Assembly: GCF_000341085.1 (NCBI RefSeq)
Contig: NZ_ANBA01000006.1
Location: 186,001-250,000, forward strand
Source of the DNA: Nocardiopsis ganjiahuensis DSM 45031
Lineage (GTDB): Bacteria > Actinomycetota > Actinomycetes > Streptosporangiales > Streptosporangiaceae
Direction: 5' to 3'
DNA length: 64,000 nt
The notes beneath the pieces were generated by a model. The model saw only the letters and a program-made list of their open reading frames with translations. It was not told the DNA's origin and did no database searches. This document shows positions 51,950 to 58,820 of the stretch, one piece after another. Position numbers and translations under genes: made by a program. The number at the start of each line of letters is the position of its first letter. Positions within the stretch are counted from its first letter, which is position 1.

Positions 51950-52696
51950 ATGCAGACGGTGAATACTTACGGTGATTCGCTCGCCGGGATCTACGACATG
52001 ATCTACCCGACGACCCCCGAAGCCGACTACGCGGCGGAGTACATCAGCAAGCTGGCACCCCAGGGAAGCGTTCTCGAACTGGGTGTGGGCACCGGCCGGG
52101 TGGCTCTGCCGATGGCGGACCGCGGCCTGAAGGTCCACGGTGTCGAGGCTTCCGAGGAAATGCTCCGCAAGCTCAAGGAGAACGACCCCGAAGGCCGGGT
52201 CCAGAGCACTCTCGGCGACTTCTCCGAAGAACTGCCCGAAGGCAAGTTCGACGTCACCGTCAATCCGCTCAACACCTTCTGTATGGTCCCCGACGCGGAG
52301 AAGCAGCTCAACACCCTCCGGCTGATGCGAGAGCGGACGGCCGACCACGGTGTGGTCATCCTGGAGACCTACGACCCGCTGGTCTACCACGGCCTCGCCG
52401 ACGGCACCAAGACCGATGCCCGGCACCTCCAGGACGGCCAGGTCGGTATCTACACGACCTACGTCGACCGCACCTCCCAGGTCGCCGTCGTCGTCCAGAC
52501 CTTCCTCGGCTCCGACCAATCGCCGGGCCGGGTCGTCGAGCTCAGCCGCTACGTGTGGCCCTCCGAACTCGACCTGATGGCCCGTCTCGTCGGACTCCGG
52601 CTGCGCGGCCGCTACGCCGGCTGGCGCGAGGAACCCGTCACCCACCACACCGGCCACTTCGTCTCCGTCTACGAGGTGGCCGGCGATGACGAGTAA
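51950..52696 (+). CDS. SAM-dependent methyltransferase of the RiPP cluster (LxmM-like)
   Basis: A 248-residue class I methyltransferase. Motif I is VLELGVGTGRVALPMAD, followed by VHGVEASEEMLRKLKEND and FDVTVNPLNTFCMVPD. In class V lanthipeptide and thioamitide clusters a methyltransferase often modifies the N-terminus of the core peptide, commonly dimethylating it; the same role is inferred here. The ATG at 51950 is behind a weak AGAGAA; the frame is open further upstream in A+T-rich DNA. Its last 11 bases overlap the kinase-like gene, so it is the first gene of a tightly packed operon. Confidence 0.82.
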   Translation: MQTVNTYGDSLAGIYDMIYPTTPEADYAAEYISKLAPQGSVLELGVGTGRVALPMADRGLKVHGVEASEEMLRKLKENDPEGRVQSTLGDFSEELPEGKFDVTVNPLNTFCMVPDAEKQLNTLRLMRERTADHGVVILETYDPLVYHGLADGTKTDARHLQDGQVGIYTTYVDRTSQVAVVVQTFLGSDQSPGRVVELSRYVWPSELDLMARLVGLRLRGRYAGWREEPVTHHTGHFVSVYEVAGDDE

Positions 52697-53756
52697 CCGC
52701 ACCTCCTTCGATCCCATTCCGCTGGAGGACGCACCGGAGGTCAACGCCCTGCTCGAACGGATCGATTTCGGCCCGTTCGTGGAGGAGACCCTCACCTCCT
52801 ACCTCGGACGCAACGACATCTGGGCCGGCAGCACCGAGTCGGGCCGGGAGGTCTTCGTCAAGCGCGTCACCGGTCCGACCGCGGACGTGCGCTCCCGCCT
52901 CAGGCGCATCGCCGCTGTGGATGAGCTGATCAGCGGCCGCGACGACCTCCCGACCCCAAAGTGCCACGCGGTGGACACCGAGACCGGCCTCGTCGCCTTC
53001 GAACTGCTCGAAGACGTGGTCAACGGCGCCGAACTGGCCAAGGACGACCTCTTCACGGAGGAACTGGCCGCCGACGCCGGTCGTGTCCTGGCCGCACTGC
53101 ACTCCCTGGACGTGCCTGAGGGGTTCGGGTCCGACGGCGCCTTCGACGGACCCGAGCCGGCCCGCCCGCTCACCTCCATCGACCTGGAGACGTACGCGTC
53201 GGCGAGCGCCGGGGAGCTGGACCTGTGGCGTCTGCTCCACGACGACCAGGAGGTGGCGACCGCTCTGGGTTCCCCCATCGGTGGACCGAAGCGGATCCGT
53301 TCCTCCCTCATCCACGGCGATCTGCGCCTGGACCAGTTCCTCAGCGACGGCGACATCCTCTATCTCACCGACTGGGAGGAGGCCAGGCCGGGCGACCCGG
53401 CCGCCGATATCGGCGCCTTCGCCGGTGAGTGGCTGCACCGCGGCGTCCTCGCCATGAGCACCGCGGAGGACGACCCGGTCGCCGGCGGCACTCGTCGCTT
53501 CGAGCTCCTGCGCAGCAACGTCGAGGAGTTCTGGGCCGCCTACCTGGCAGCGCGGCCGGAGGCCGGTAAGGACCTCCAGCTGCCCGTCCGCGCCACGGCC
53601 CACGTCGGACACCACCTGTTCACCCGGGTACTCGCCGCCTCGCAACAGAGCTCGTACCTGACCCCGCTGCAGAAGGCCGCCGCGGGAGTGGGCCGCCAGG
53701 CCCTGCTGAAGCCTGAGGACTACACCACCGCCATCGGACTGGGAGGACGACCGTGA
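52686..53756 (+). CDS. APH-fold kinase-like RiPP enzyme (LxmK-like)
   Basis: A 356-residue protein with an aminoglycoside-phosphotransferase fold. The nucleotide-binding Lys lies in REVFVKRVTG, the catalytic loop is LIHGDLRLDQFL (HGDxxxxQ, about residue 209) and the metal Asp is in LYLTDWEEARPGDPAAD. All key kinase residues are present, so it should phosphorylate a substrate. In class V lanthipeptide and thioamitide systems the homologue (LxmK, TvaC) is thought to phosphorylate Ser/Thr of the precursor before elimination. It overlaps the HopA1-like gene by GTGA. Confidence 0.88.
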   Translation: MTSNRTSFDPIPLEDAPEVNALLERIDFGPFVEETLTSYLGRNDIWAGSTESGREVFVKRVTGPTADVRSRLRRIAAVDELISGRDDLPTPKCHAVDTETGLVAFELLEDVVNGAELAKDDLFTEELAADAGRVLAALHSLDVPEGFGSDGAFDGPEPARPLTSIDLETYASASAGELDLWRLLHDDQEVATALGSPIGGPKRIRSSLIHGDLRLDQFLSDGDILYLTDWEEARPGDPAADIGAFAGEWLHRGVLAMSTAEDDPVAGGTRRFELLRSNVEEFWAAYLAARPEAGKDLQLPVRATAHVGHHLFTRVLAASQQSSYLTPLQKAAAGVGRQALLKPEDYTTAIGLGGRP

Positions 53757-54712
53757 CCACGGAGCTGAGAACACGCCCGGCCCTGTCGGAGAGGCTGCGC
53801 GACGCACTGCGAACCGTCACCTTCGCACCCGACCTCCGGTTCGGGAAGGTGGGCGAGCACAGGTTCGAGGGCGATGTGCCCAGGTTCCTGCAGCGGAGCC
53901 TCGCGCACACCCTCTACACCGCCTTCCACACCGGGCAGCCCGCCCGCAAGGGCAAGCGCTCCCCGGCCATCACCGACCCGCGCCTGGTCAAGGACCTCCG
54001 GTCCGCGGTCCCCCATTCCACCAGCGTCATGACCGCACACGGTGTGGCCGGCTCCGACTCCCCGGACGAGGCACTGGCACTGCTGGGCGGGGTCCGGGTC
54101 CGGGTGCCCTGGGACCTGGTCACGATGATGGGTCCGGAGACCGCCGAGGTCCGCGTGCCCTCGGTCCTGCCCAAGCGCTCCCCCGGGTTCCTTCTGGTGC
54201 ACGGTTCGGGCGGGCATTCCCTGCAGGACCAGGAGATCCTCCGCCTCTACTTCAGCGTCCCCGAGCACACCTGGGCCCCCCGGGTCTGGGGGCGCCTCCT
54301 CACCCTCCTGGAGGGGTCGGGGGTCGGCTACCAGGCCAAGGTCCTGTCCTCGCGCTCCTCCTATCCGAGGCACGACGCGATCGTCGTCTATCTCGGCCAG
54401 TCCTCGTGGCTGGCCGTTCCGGGCCTGGTCGAGGGGATGGCCGGAACCGAAGGCCTGGGGGACGGGGGCTCGCTCTACGTGGCCCGTCTGGCCCCCGGCA
54501 TCGGGTGGGCCTGGGAACCGGACGGATCGCAGGTCGACAAGAACAACCTGAGCTTCGGCCAGCACCGTTCCCGGATCATCGCCGAGGCGCTGATCCGTGC
54601 ACAGGAGAACGGTTCCGACCGCGAGGACGAGGTGGCCCGGGCGCTCGCCGACAGCGGTGTTCCGCCAGAAAGCCCGCACCGGAGCTACCACTCCCCCGAC
54701 ATCGGCCTCTGA
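53753..54712 (+). CDS. HopA1-family protein (LxmY-like lyase/cyclase)
   Basis: A 319-residue HopA1-like protein. The family part runs from about residue 110 (RVRVPWDLVTMMGPETAEVR) through GFLLVHGSGG, LRLYFSVPEH, YQAKVLSSRSSYPRHDAIVV and ends with PGIGWAWEP...GQHRSRIIAEAL. HopA1 homologues (LxmY, TvaD) accompany the APH-like kinase in class V lanthipeptide and thioamitide clusters and are thought to eliminate phosphate to give Dha/Dhb. The GTG at 53753 overlaps the kinase stop, and the two must be made together. The three precursor genes follow after 67 bases. Confidence 0.85.
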   Translation: MTTELRTRPALSERLRDALRTVTFAPDLRFGKVGEHRFEGDVPRFLQRSLAHTLYTAFHTGQPARKGKRSPAITDPRLVKDLRSAVPHSTSVMTAHGVAGSDSPDEALALLGGVRVRVPWDLVTMMGPETAEVRVPSVLPKRSPGFLLVHGSGGHSLQDQEILRLYFSVPEHTWAPRVWGRLLTLLEGSGVGYQAKVLSSRSSYPRHDAIVVYLGQSSWLAVPGLVEGMAGTEGLGDGGSLYVARLAPGIGWAWEPDGSQVDKNNLSFGQHRSRIIAEALIRAQENGSDREDEVARALADSGVPPESPHRSYHSPDIGL

Positions 54713-54779
54713 GGCCGTACAGACTTCGGGCGCCCAATCCCGGCGCGTCCGATGCAGAAAACAACCGAAAGGAACGCCC

Positions 54780-54932
54780 ATGGGCGAGAAGACCCCCTTC
54801 GAAGGCGTCGACAACTACACCGACCCGGCCGAGATCACCAAGGACCAGGACGTCGAGGAGCCCGAGGCCACCCCGGCCAGCATCGCCCTCAGCGTCGGCT
54901 CGATCGTCGCGACCCAACACTGGGGCTGCTGA
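54780..54932 (+). CDS. RiPP precursor peptide 1 (class V lanthipeptide-like)
   Basis: A 50-residue precursor. The leader contains FEGVDNYTDPAEITKDQ then DVEEP, and the probable core is EATPASIALSVGSIV followed by ATQHWGC at the C-terminus. The core has three Ser, two Thr and a single Cys, the last residue. Thr lies five residues before Cys, the spacing that gives a six-residue AviMeCys ring in cacaoidin (whose core also ends WGC) and thioviridamide. The ATG at 54780 has GAAAGGAA at 5 bases. The exact leader/core boundary is not known. It is nearly identical to precursor 3. Confidence 0.9.
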   Translation: MGEKTPFEGVDNYTDPAEITKDQDVEEPEATPASIALSVGSIVATQHWGC

Positions 54933-55284
54933 CCAACTCCACCCGAAGGAGAACACCATGAGCACCGAAACCCTGATGAACGGCGCCGACAACTACACCG
55001 ACCCGGCCGAGATCACCAAGGACCAGGACGTCGAGGAGCCGGGGGTCGTCGTCACCACCGTCGTCCCCGGCCCGATCACGATCACGATTCCGCCGATCTC
55101 GGTGACGGCCACGGTTCGCATCGGCTGCTGATCCGGCACCGCGACCAGACCACCGACCAGTCATTCACCCCAGCAATTCACTCAAGAAAGAAGGAAACCC
55201 CATGGCTGAGAAGACCCCGTTCGAAGGCGTCGACAACTACACCGACCCGGCCGAGATCACCAAGGACCAGGACGTCGAGGAGCC
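54809..55284 (+). repeat. Three identical 54-bp leader-coding blocks
   Basis: A 54-base block is identical in all three precursor genes: 54809-54862, 54987-55040 and 55231-55284. It codes for DNYTDPAEITKDQDVEE plus the first bases of Pro. In precursors 1 and 3 the identity extends through the whole core (only three base differences across the 153-base genes), while precursor 2 diverges on both sides of the block. Confidence 0.92.
54958..55131 (+). CDS. RiPP precursor peptide 2 (different core)
   Basis: A 57-residue precursor with the same leader (DNYTDPAEITKDQDVEEP) but another core: GVVVTTVVPGPITITIPP then ISVTATVRIGC. The core is rich in Val, Ile, Thr and Pro, with six Thr, one Ser and one Cys, which is again the last residue. 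Thr is again exactly five residues before Cys. The ATG at 54958 follows GAAGGAG. It is probably processed by the same enzymes to a second, more hydrophobic product. Confidence 0.9.
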   Translation: MSTETLMNGADNYTDPAEITKDQDVEEPGVVVTTVVPGPITITIPPISVTATVRIGC

Positions 55285-55354
55285 CGAGGCCACCCCGGCC
55301 AGCATCGCCCTCAGCGTCGGCTCGATCGTCGCGACCCAACACTGGGGCTGCTGA
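55202..55354 (+). CDS. RiPP precursor peptide 3 (near-copy of precursor 1)
   Basis: A 50-residue precursor differing from precursor 1 only at residue 2 (Ala for Gly), with an identical leader and core ending ATQHWGC. Only three base changes separate the genes, so the duplication is recent or kept uniform by gene conversion. The ATG at 55202 follows AAGAAAGGAA. The extra copy would raise the dose of this product. Confidence 0.9.
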   Translation: MAEKTPFEGVDNYTDPAEITKDQDVEEPEATPASIALSVGSIVATQHWGC

Positions 55355-55393
55355 GCACCCTGATCGCACCGATCAAATGACGGGATGAACCGC

Positions 55394-55429
55394 CGGGGTT
55401 GCCGACGCCGAGAGGCTCTGGCAACCCCG
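55394..55429 (+). terminator. Hairpin between precursor genes and ABC genes
   Basis: CGGGGTTGCC (55394-55403) and GGCAACCCCG (55420-55429) form a 10-bp perfect stem with a 16-base loop, 40 bases after the last precursor. Such hairpins often cause partial termination or protect the RNA end, giving excess precursor transcript over the downstream modification genes. Confidence 0.65.
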
Positions 55430-55463
55430 CGGTCCCCCGCGGACACCGAAGGAAGGAGCACGG

Positions 55464-56327
55464 ATGTCCCCCCGAATCGAGGTCAGAGACCTCCGAACGT
55501 CCTACGGACAGCGCGAGATCCTGCACGGTGTGGACCTCGACGTCCGCCAGGGCGAGACCCTCGCCCTTCTCGGCCCCAACGGTGCCGGAAAGAGCACCAC
55601 GATGGAGATCCTCGAAGGCCTGCGCGGGCGCGGCTCCGGCACGGTGAGAGTCCTCGGCCGCGACCCGGAATCAGCCGACGACGCCTGGCGCGGCCGAATC
55701 GGCGTCGTCCTCCAGACCTGGCGGGACCAACGGGACTGGACCGTCGAGTCCCTGCTCCGTCACACGTCCCTGTACCACGAGAAGCCCGTCGACCTCGAAG
55801 AACTCGCGGAACGGATCGTACTCACCGACTTCCTCGGCCAGAAGATCCGTCACCTGTCCGGTGGCCAGCGGCGACGCATGGACCTGGCACTGGCCCTCGT
55901 GGGCCGGCCGGAAATCCTTTTCATGGACGAGCCCACCGTCGGCCTGGACCCCGAAGCCCGGCGCGCCTTCCACGACGTCGTGTCCTGGGTCGCCGCCGAG
56001 GAAGGCGTCACGACACTCTTCACCACGCACGACATGGCCGAGGCCGACCGTCTGTCCGATCGGATCGCCATCCTCACCGGCGGACGGGTCACCTTCACCG
56101 GAACGCGCGAGGAATTCTCGGGCTTGCACGGCGCCGGCGACACCTCCGTCCGCTGGACGGAGGGGGGCCGAAGCCACCGGGAACTCACCTCGGACCCCTC
56201 AGCCCTGATCACCGGGCTGCGGAACCGGCTGGGTTCCAACGTGCCCGGCCTGGAAGTCCGTCGCCAGAACCTCGAGGACTGCTACCTGGCGCACGTCCAG
56301 TCCCGGAAGGAGGCCTCGACAGCATGA
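55464..56327 (+). CDS. ABC transporter ATP-binding protein of the RiPP cluster
   Basis: A 287-residue ABC ATPase with Walker A LLGPNGAGKSTT, Q-loop VVLQTW, signature LSGGQRRRMDLA, Walker B ILFMDEPTVGLD and H-loop LFTTHDMAE. Its C-terminal extension is of the DrrA/antibiotic exporter type. It starts with ATG at 55464 behind GGAAGGAG and overlaps the permease gene by ATGA. Probable function is export of, or self-protection from, the peptide product. Confidence 0.92.
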   Translation: MSPRIEVRDLRTSYGQREILHGVDLDVRQGETLALLGPNGAGKSTTMEILEGLRGRGSGTVRVLGRDPESADDAWRGRIGVVLQTWRDQRDWTVESLLRHTSLYHEKPVDLEELAERIVLTDFLGQKIRHLSGGQRRRMDLALALVGRPEILFMDEPTVGLDPEARRAFHDVVSWVAAEEGVTTLFTTHDMAEADRLSDRIAILTGGRVTFTGTREEFSGLHGAGDTSVRWTEGGRSHRELTSDPSALITGLRNRLGSNVPGLEVRRQNLEDCYLAHVQSRKEASTA

Positions 56328-57010
56328 ACACCCGAATTCTCCGAGCGGGGGCCGACCGCTTCCGGACCGAGACCCGCATCATCCTGGGCGACCCCAACCG
56401 CATCCTGCTGAACTTCCAGCTGCTGTTCGTCGCCATCTACGTGACGACCTGCCTGCTGGCCTCGCCCGACGCGGACTCGGATCAGTTCCTGACCTCACCC
56501 TCCACCCTGGCCATGACGTTCATGATGCTGGTGCTGGCCCAGGGCGGGACCTTCTCCGTGGCGCAGAGCGTGATCTCGGCGAGGGAGAGCGGAACCCTGC
56601 TGCATCTGCGCCTGCTCCCCGGCGGACTGGCCGCCTACGTCGTGGAGAAGTGCCTGCACGTACTCTGCATGAGTCTGGTGTCCCTGACCGCTCTGCTGCT
56701 CACGGCCTTCACGGTCGGCGGGATGACGCCCCACACCTCGTTCGCCTCCTGGCTGACGGCCCTGGGCTTCCTCACCCTCGGCTTCCTGTTCTTCATCGCC
56801 CTCGGCCTGGTTCTGGGAGCGGTGCTCCCGGACGGGGGCGACCTGATCGGCTACACCTCCCTGGGCGTGTACGCGGTGGCCGCCGCCGCGGGCACCGGAG
56901 CGATCGCCTACTTCCCCGCACCCCTCCAGTACGCCCTCCGTTTCCTGCCCTTCGAATGGATCGTGAACGGGATCGACGCGGGCCTCACCGCAGGCGTGCC
57001 TCTTGGATAA
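56324..57010 (+). CDS. ABC-2 permease of the RiPP cluster, interrupted by in-frame TAA
   Basis: The permease partner of the preceding ATPase. As read to the TAA at 57008-57010 it has 228 residues and five clear helices (ILLNFQLLFVAIYVTTCLLA, MTFMMLVLAQGGTFSVAQ, HVLCMSLVSLTALLLTAFTV, LTALGFLTLGFLFFIALGLV, TSLGVYAVAAAAGTGAIAYF). The frame stays open after the TAA for another 55 codons encoding what looks like the missing last helix and basic tail. The protein is therefore probably truncated by a nonsense mutation, or read through, or the base is a sequencing error. A sixth helix is usual for the family. Confidence 0.8.
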   Translation: MNTRILRAGADRFRTETRIILGDPNRILLNFQLLFVAIYVTTCLLASPDADSDQFLTSPSTLAMTFMMLVLAQGGTFSVAQSVISARESGTLLHLRLLPGGLAAYVVEKCLHVLCMSLVSLTALLLTAFTVGGMTPHTSFASWLTALGFLTLGFLFFIALGLVLGAVLPDGGDLIGYTSLGVYAVAAAAGTGAIAYFPAPLQYALRFLPFEWIVNGIDAGLTAGVPLG

Positions 57011-57178
57011 ATCAACGGCAACCACTGGAACCCCCTGCTCGCGCTGCTGCTCACCGGCGCCTGGACGGCGTTGGCGCTGGCGGTGGCCGTCCCCCTGCTC
57101 CGACGGATGACCCGGCGCGCGTCGGGCTCGGACCTGGCCCGCTGCCAGGAGAACGCCCAGAACCGGACGTTCGGCTGA
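57011..57178 (+). pseudogene. In-frame continuation of the ABC permease beyond TAA
   Basis: In the same frame as the permease, directly after the TAA, 55 codons follow to a TGA at 57176-57178. They encode INGNHWNPLLALLLTGAWTA then LALAVAVPLL and a basic tail (RRMTRRASGSDLARCQENAQ). This is a typical final helix and cytoplasmic end of an ABC-2 permease, and the TGA sits just before the ribosome-binding site of the next gene, as expected for the original gene end. Confidence 0.8.
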
Positions 57179-57214
57179 CCGCGGCACCCCACCCCATAGG
57201 AAGGAAGAAACCAC

Positions 57215-58210
57215 ATGTCAGCCCGTGCACTGCTGAGCGTGATCCAGCCCCAACAGCCCCAGCGCCCCCAACAGGTCGAGCCGCTGGCCAAGCTGGTCCA
57301 GGAGACCCCGCTGTACCGCCTGTGGACGGGGCAGTCCCTGAACGCGGAGACCCACCAGGTGCTCGCCTACCTCGCCGGTCGCGGCTACCGGATCCCCACC
57401 GGGATCGGGGTGACCCTCGTTCCACTCCGGCACCCGTTCGACGCGGCCGTGCAGGCCCGCAGCCTCGGCAGGCTGACCGGGAAGCCGATCGTGGTCGGCT
57501 ACGGCCCCGCCACACCGGGCCTGGTGGCCTCATTGCGCGGCGAGCCCTACGCGACGCCCGCGCGCACCTCGGCGGAGTACGCCCGCGCGGTCCGCGACCT
57601 CCTGGACGGCGGTCCGGTCGCCGAACGCACCAATGAGGCCTTTCACCTGGGCGAGGGGATAAGCCTGCAGCCCCTCACCCCGGAGCCCCGGGTCGAGGTC
57701 GGCATGGGCGTCCTGCGGCCCGGGATGGCACGCAAGGCCGGCGGGGCCGCCGACGTCGCCATCAGCTGGCTGACCCCGGCGAACTACGTGCGCGACACGA
57801 TCATCCCCAAGCTCGCGGAGGGAGCCGAGCAGGCCGGGCGCGACCGGACCCCCCGGGTCGCCACCATGGTCCACGCGGCCGTCGCCCGCCCCGCGCGCGA
57901 CCCCCGCAAGCTCGCCATGCTGGGAGCCGGAAGCCACCTCGGTCTTCCGCACTACACGGACATGCTGCGCCAGGCCGGGGTCCCCGCCTACCCGGACCGC
58001 CCGCAGGAGGGCGCCGCGGCCATCCTCGACAAGGGCGTCTACCTGTACGGGTCACCGGAGGAGATCGCCAAGGGCCTTCTGGAGTACGAGCAGGCCGGTG
58101 TCAGCGAGATCGTCCTCAACCCCGCGGGGGTGGTCAACACCGAGGGCGTCCGGGCCGCCGTCGCGGACGTCCGGGACATCGTGTCAGCGTGGGAGGAGAC
58201 CCGTGTCTGA
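57215..58210 (+). CDS. LLM-class F420-dependent oxidoreductase (LxmJ-like)
   Basis: A 331-residue luciferase-like TIM-barrel oxidoreductase. Family patterns are GIGVTLVPLRHPFDAAVQAR, IVVGYGPATPGLV, SAEYARAVRDLLDG, ADVAISWLTPANYVRDTIIP and LLEYEQAGVSEIVLNPAG. In the lexapeptide pathway the homologue LxmJ uses F420H2 to reduce dehydroalanine to D-alanine; the same type of step, giving D-Ala or D-2-aminobutyrate, is inferred here. F420 rather than FMN use is inferred from the family. The ATG at 57215 follows GGAAGGAAGAAA. It overlaps the decarboxylase gene by 8 bases. Confidence 0.87.
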   Translation: MSARALLSVIQPQQPQRPQQVEPLAKLVQETPLYRLWTGQSLNAETHQVLAYLAGRGYRIPTGIGVTLVPLRHPFDAAVQARSLGRLTGKPIVVGYGPATPGLVASLRGEPYATPARTSAEYARAVRDLLDGGPVAERTNEAFHLGEGISLQPLTPEPRVEVGMGVLRPGMARKAGGAADVAISWLTPANYVRDTIIPKLAEGAEQAGRDRTPRVATMVHAAVARPARDPRKLAMLGAGSHLGLPHYTDMLRQAGVPAYPDRPQEGAAAILDKGVYLYGSPEEIAKGLLEYEQAGVSEIVLNPAGVVNTEGVRAAVADVRDIVSAWEETRV

Positions 58211-58820
58211 GTCGGTCCCCTCTCCGGACCTCTTCCCCGAGTTCGGAGCCGAACGCCTGCTGATCATCGGCACCGGCTCCATGGCCGCGGCGCATCTGCC
58301 CTCCTGGAGCACCTGGCTGGAGATGGGCTACCCCCACATCGACCGACGCCTGGTGCTGACCAGGAGCGCAACGAAGTTCGTGTCGCACGTCGCGCTCAAC
58401 GCCATGGAGAAGCGGCCGGTGGAGCTGGACGTCTGGTCCGACGACCCGGCCGCGGGCCCCCTGCACGTGGACCTGGCCACCTGGCCCGACGCCGTCATCG
58501 TCTATCCCGCGACCTTCGACTTCCTCGCGCGGTTCGCGGTGGGGCTGGGTGACACGCCCGCGACCCTCGGGTTGCAGTGCACGTCGGCCGTGATCGGCCT
58601 CGCCCCCTCCCTACCGCCCGGCGCGGCGGACTCCGAGATCTACCGCAGGCACGTCCGAGCACTCGAAGAGCGCACCAACGTGACCCTGGTCACCCCTGTC
58701 CCAGGGCTCAGCGCGCACACCGGCAAGTTCGACGCCGCCGTCGCAGCCCCGCTCCAGGAGGTCATCGTCGAGGTCGAAAGGCTGCGCACCGAGCTGGCGG
58801 AGGTGCCCGAGCCGTGCTGA
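58203..58820 (+). CDS. HFCD-family flavoprotein cysteine decarboxylase (LxmD/EpiD-like)
   Basis: A 205-residue flavoprotein of the EpiD/CoaC (HFCD) family. LLIIGTGSMAAAHLPSW is the FMN-binding start; LHVDLATWPDAVIVYPATFD carries the presumed catalytic His (about 87) and the PAT(A/F)-type motif; FAVGLGDTPATL follows. Such enzymes oxidatively decarboxylate a C-terminal Cys to an enethiol that cyclises to AviCys/AviMeCys. All three precursors end in Cys, so the substrate fits. The GTG at 58203 overlaps the LLM gene. The late PMNxxMW-type motif of EpiD is not evident. Confidence 0.82.
   Translation: MSESVPSPDLFPEFGAERLLIIGTGSMAAAHLPSWSTWLEMGYPHIDRRLVLTRSATKFVSHVALNAMEKRPVELDVWSDDPAAGPLHVDLATWPDAVIVYPATFDFLARFAVGLGDTPATLGLQCTSAVIGLAPSLPPGAADSEIYRRHVRALEERTNVTLVTPVPGLSAHTGKFDAAVAAPLQEVIVEVERLRTELAEVPEPC

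Noticed and set aside
51736..51975. 79-residue plus-strand frame in the A+T-rich gap
   Set aside because: No ribosome-binding site, codon use unlike the neighbours, and it runs into the methyltransferase start in another frame.
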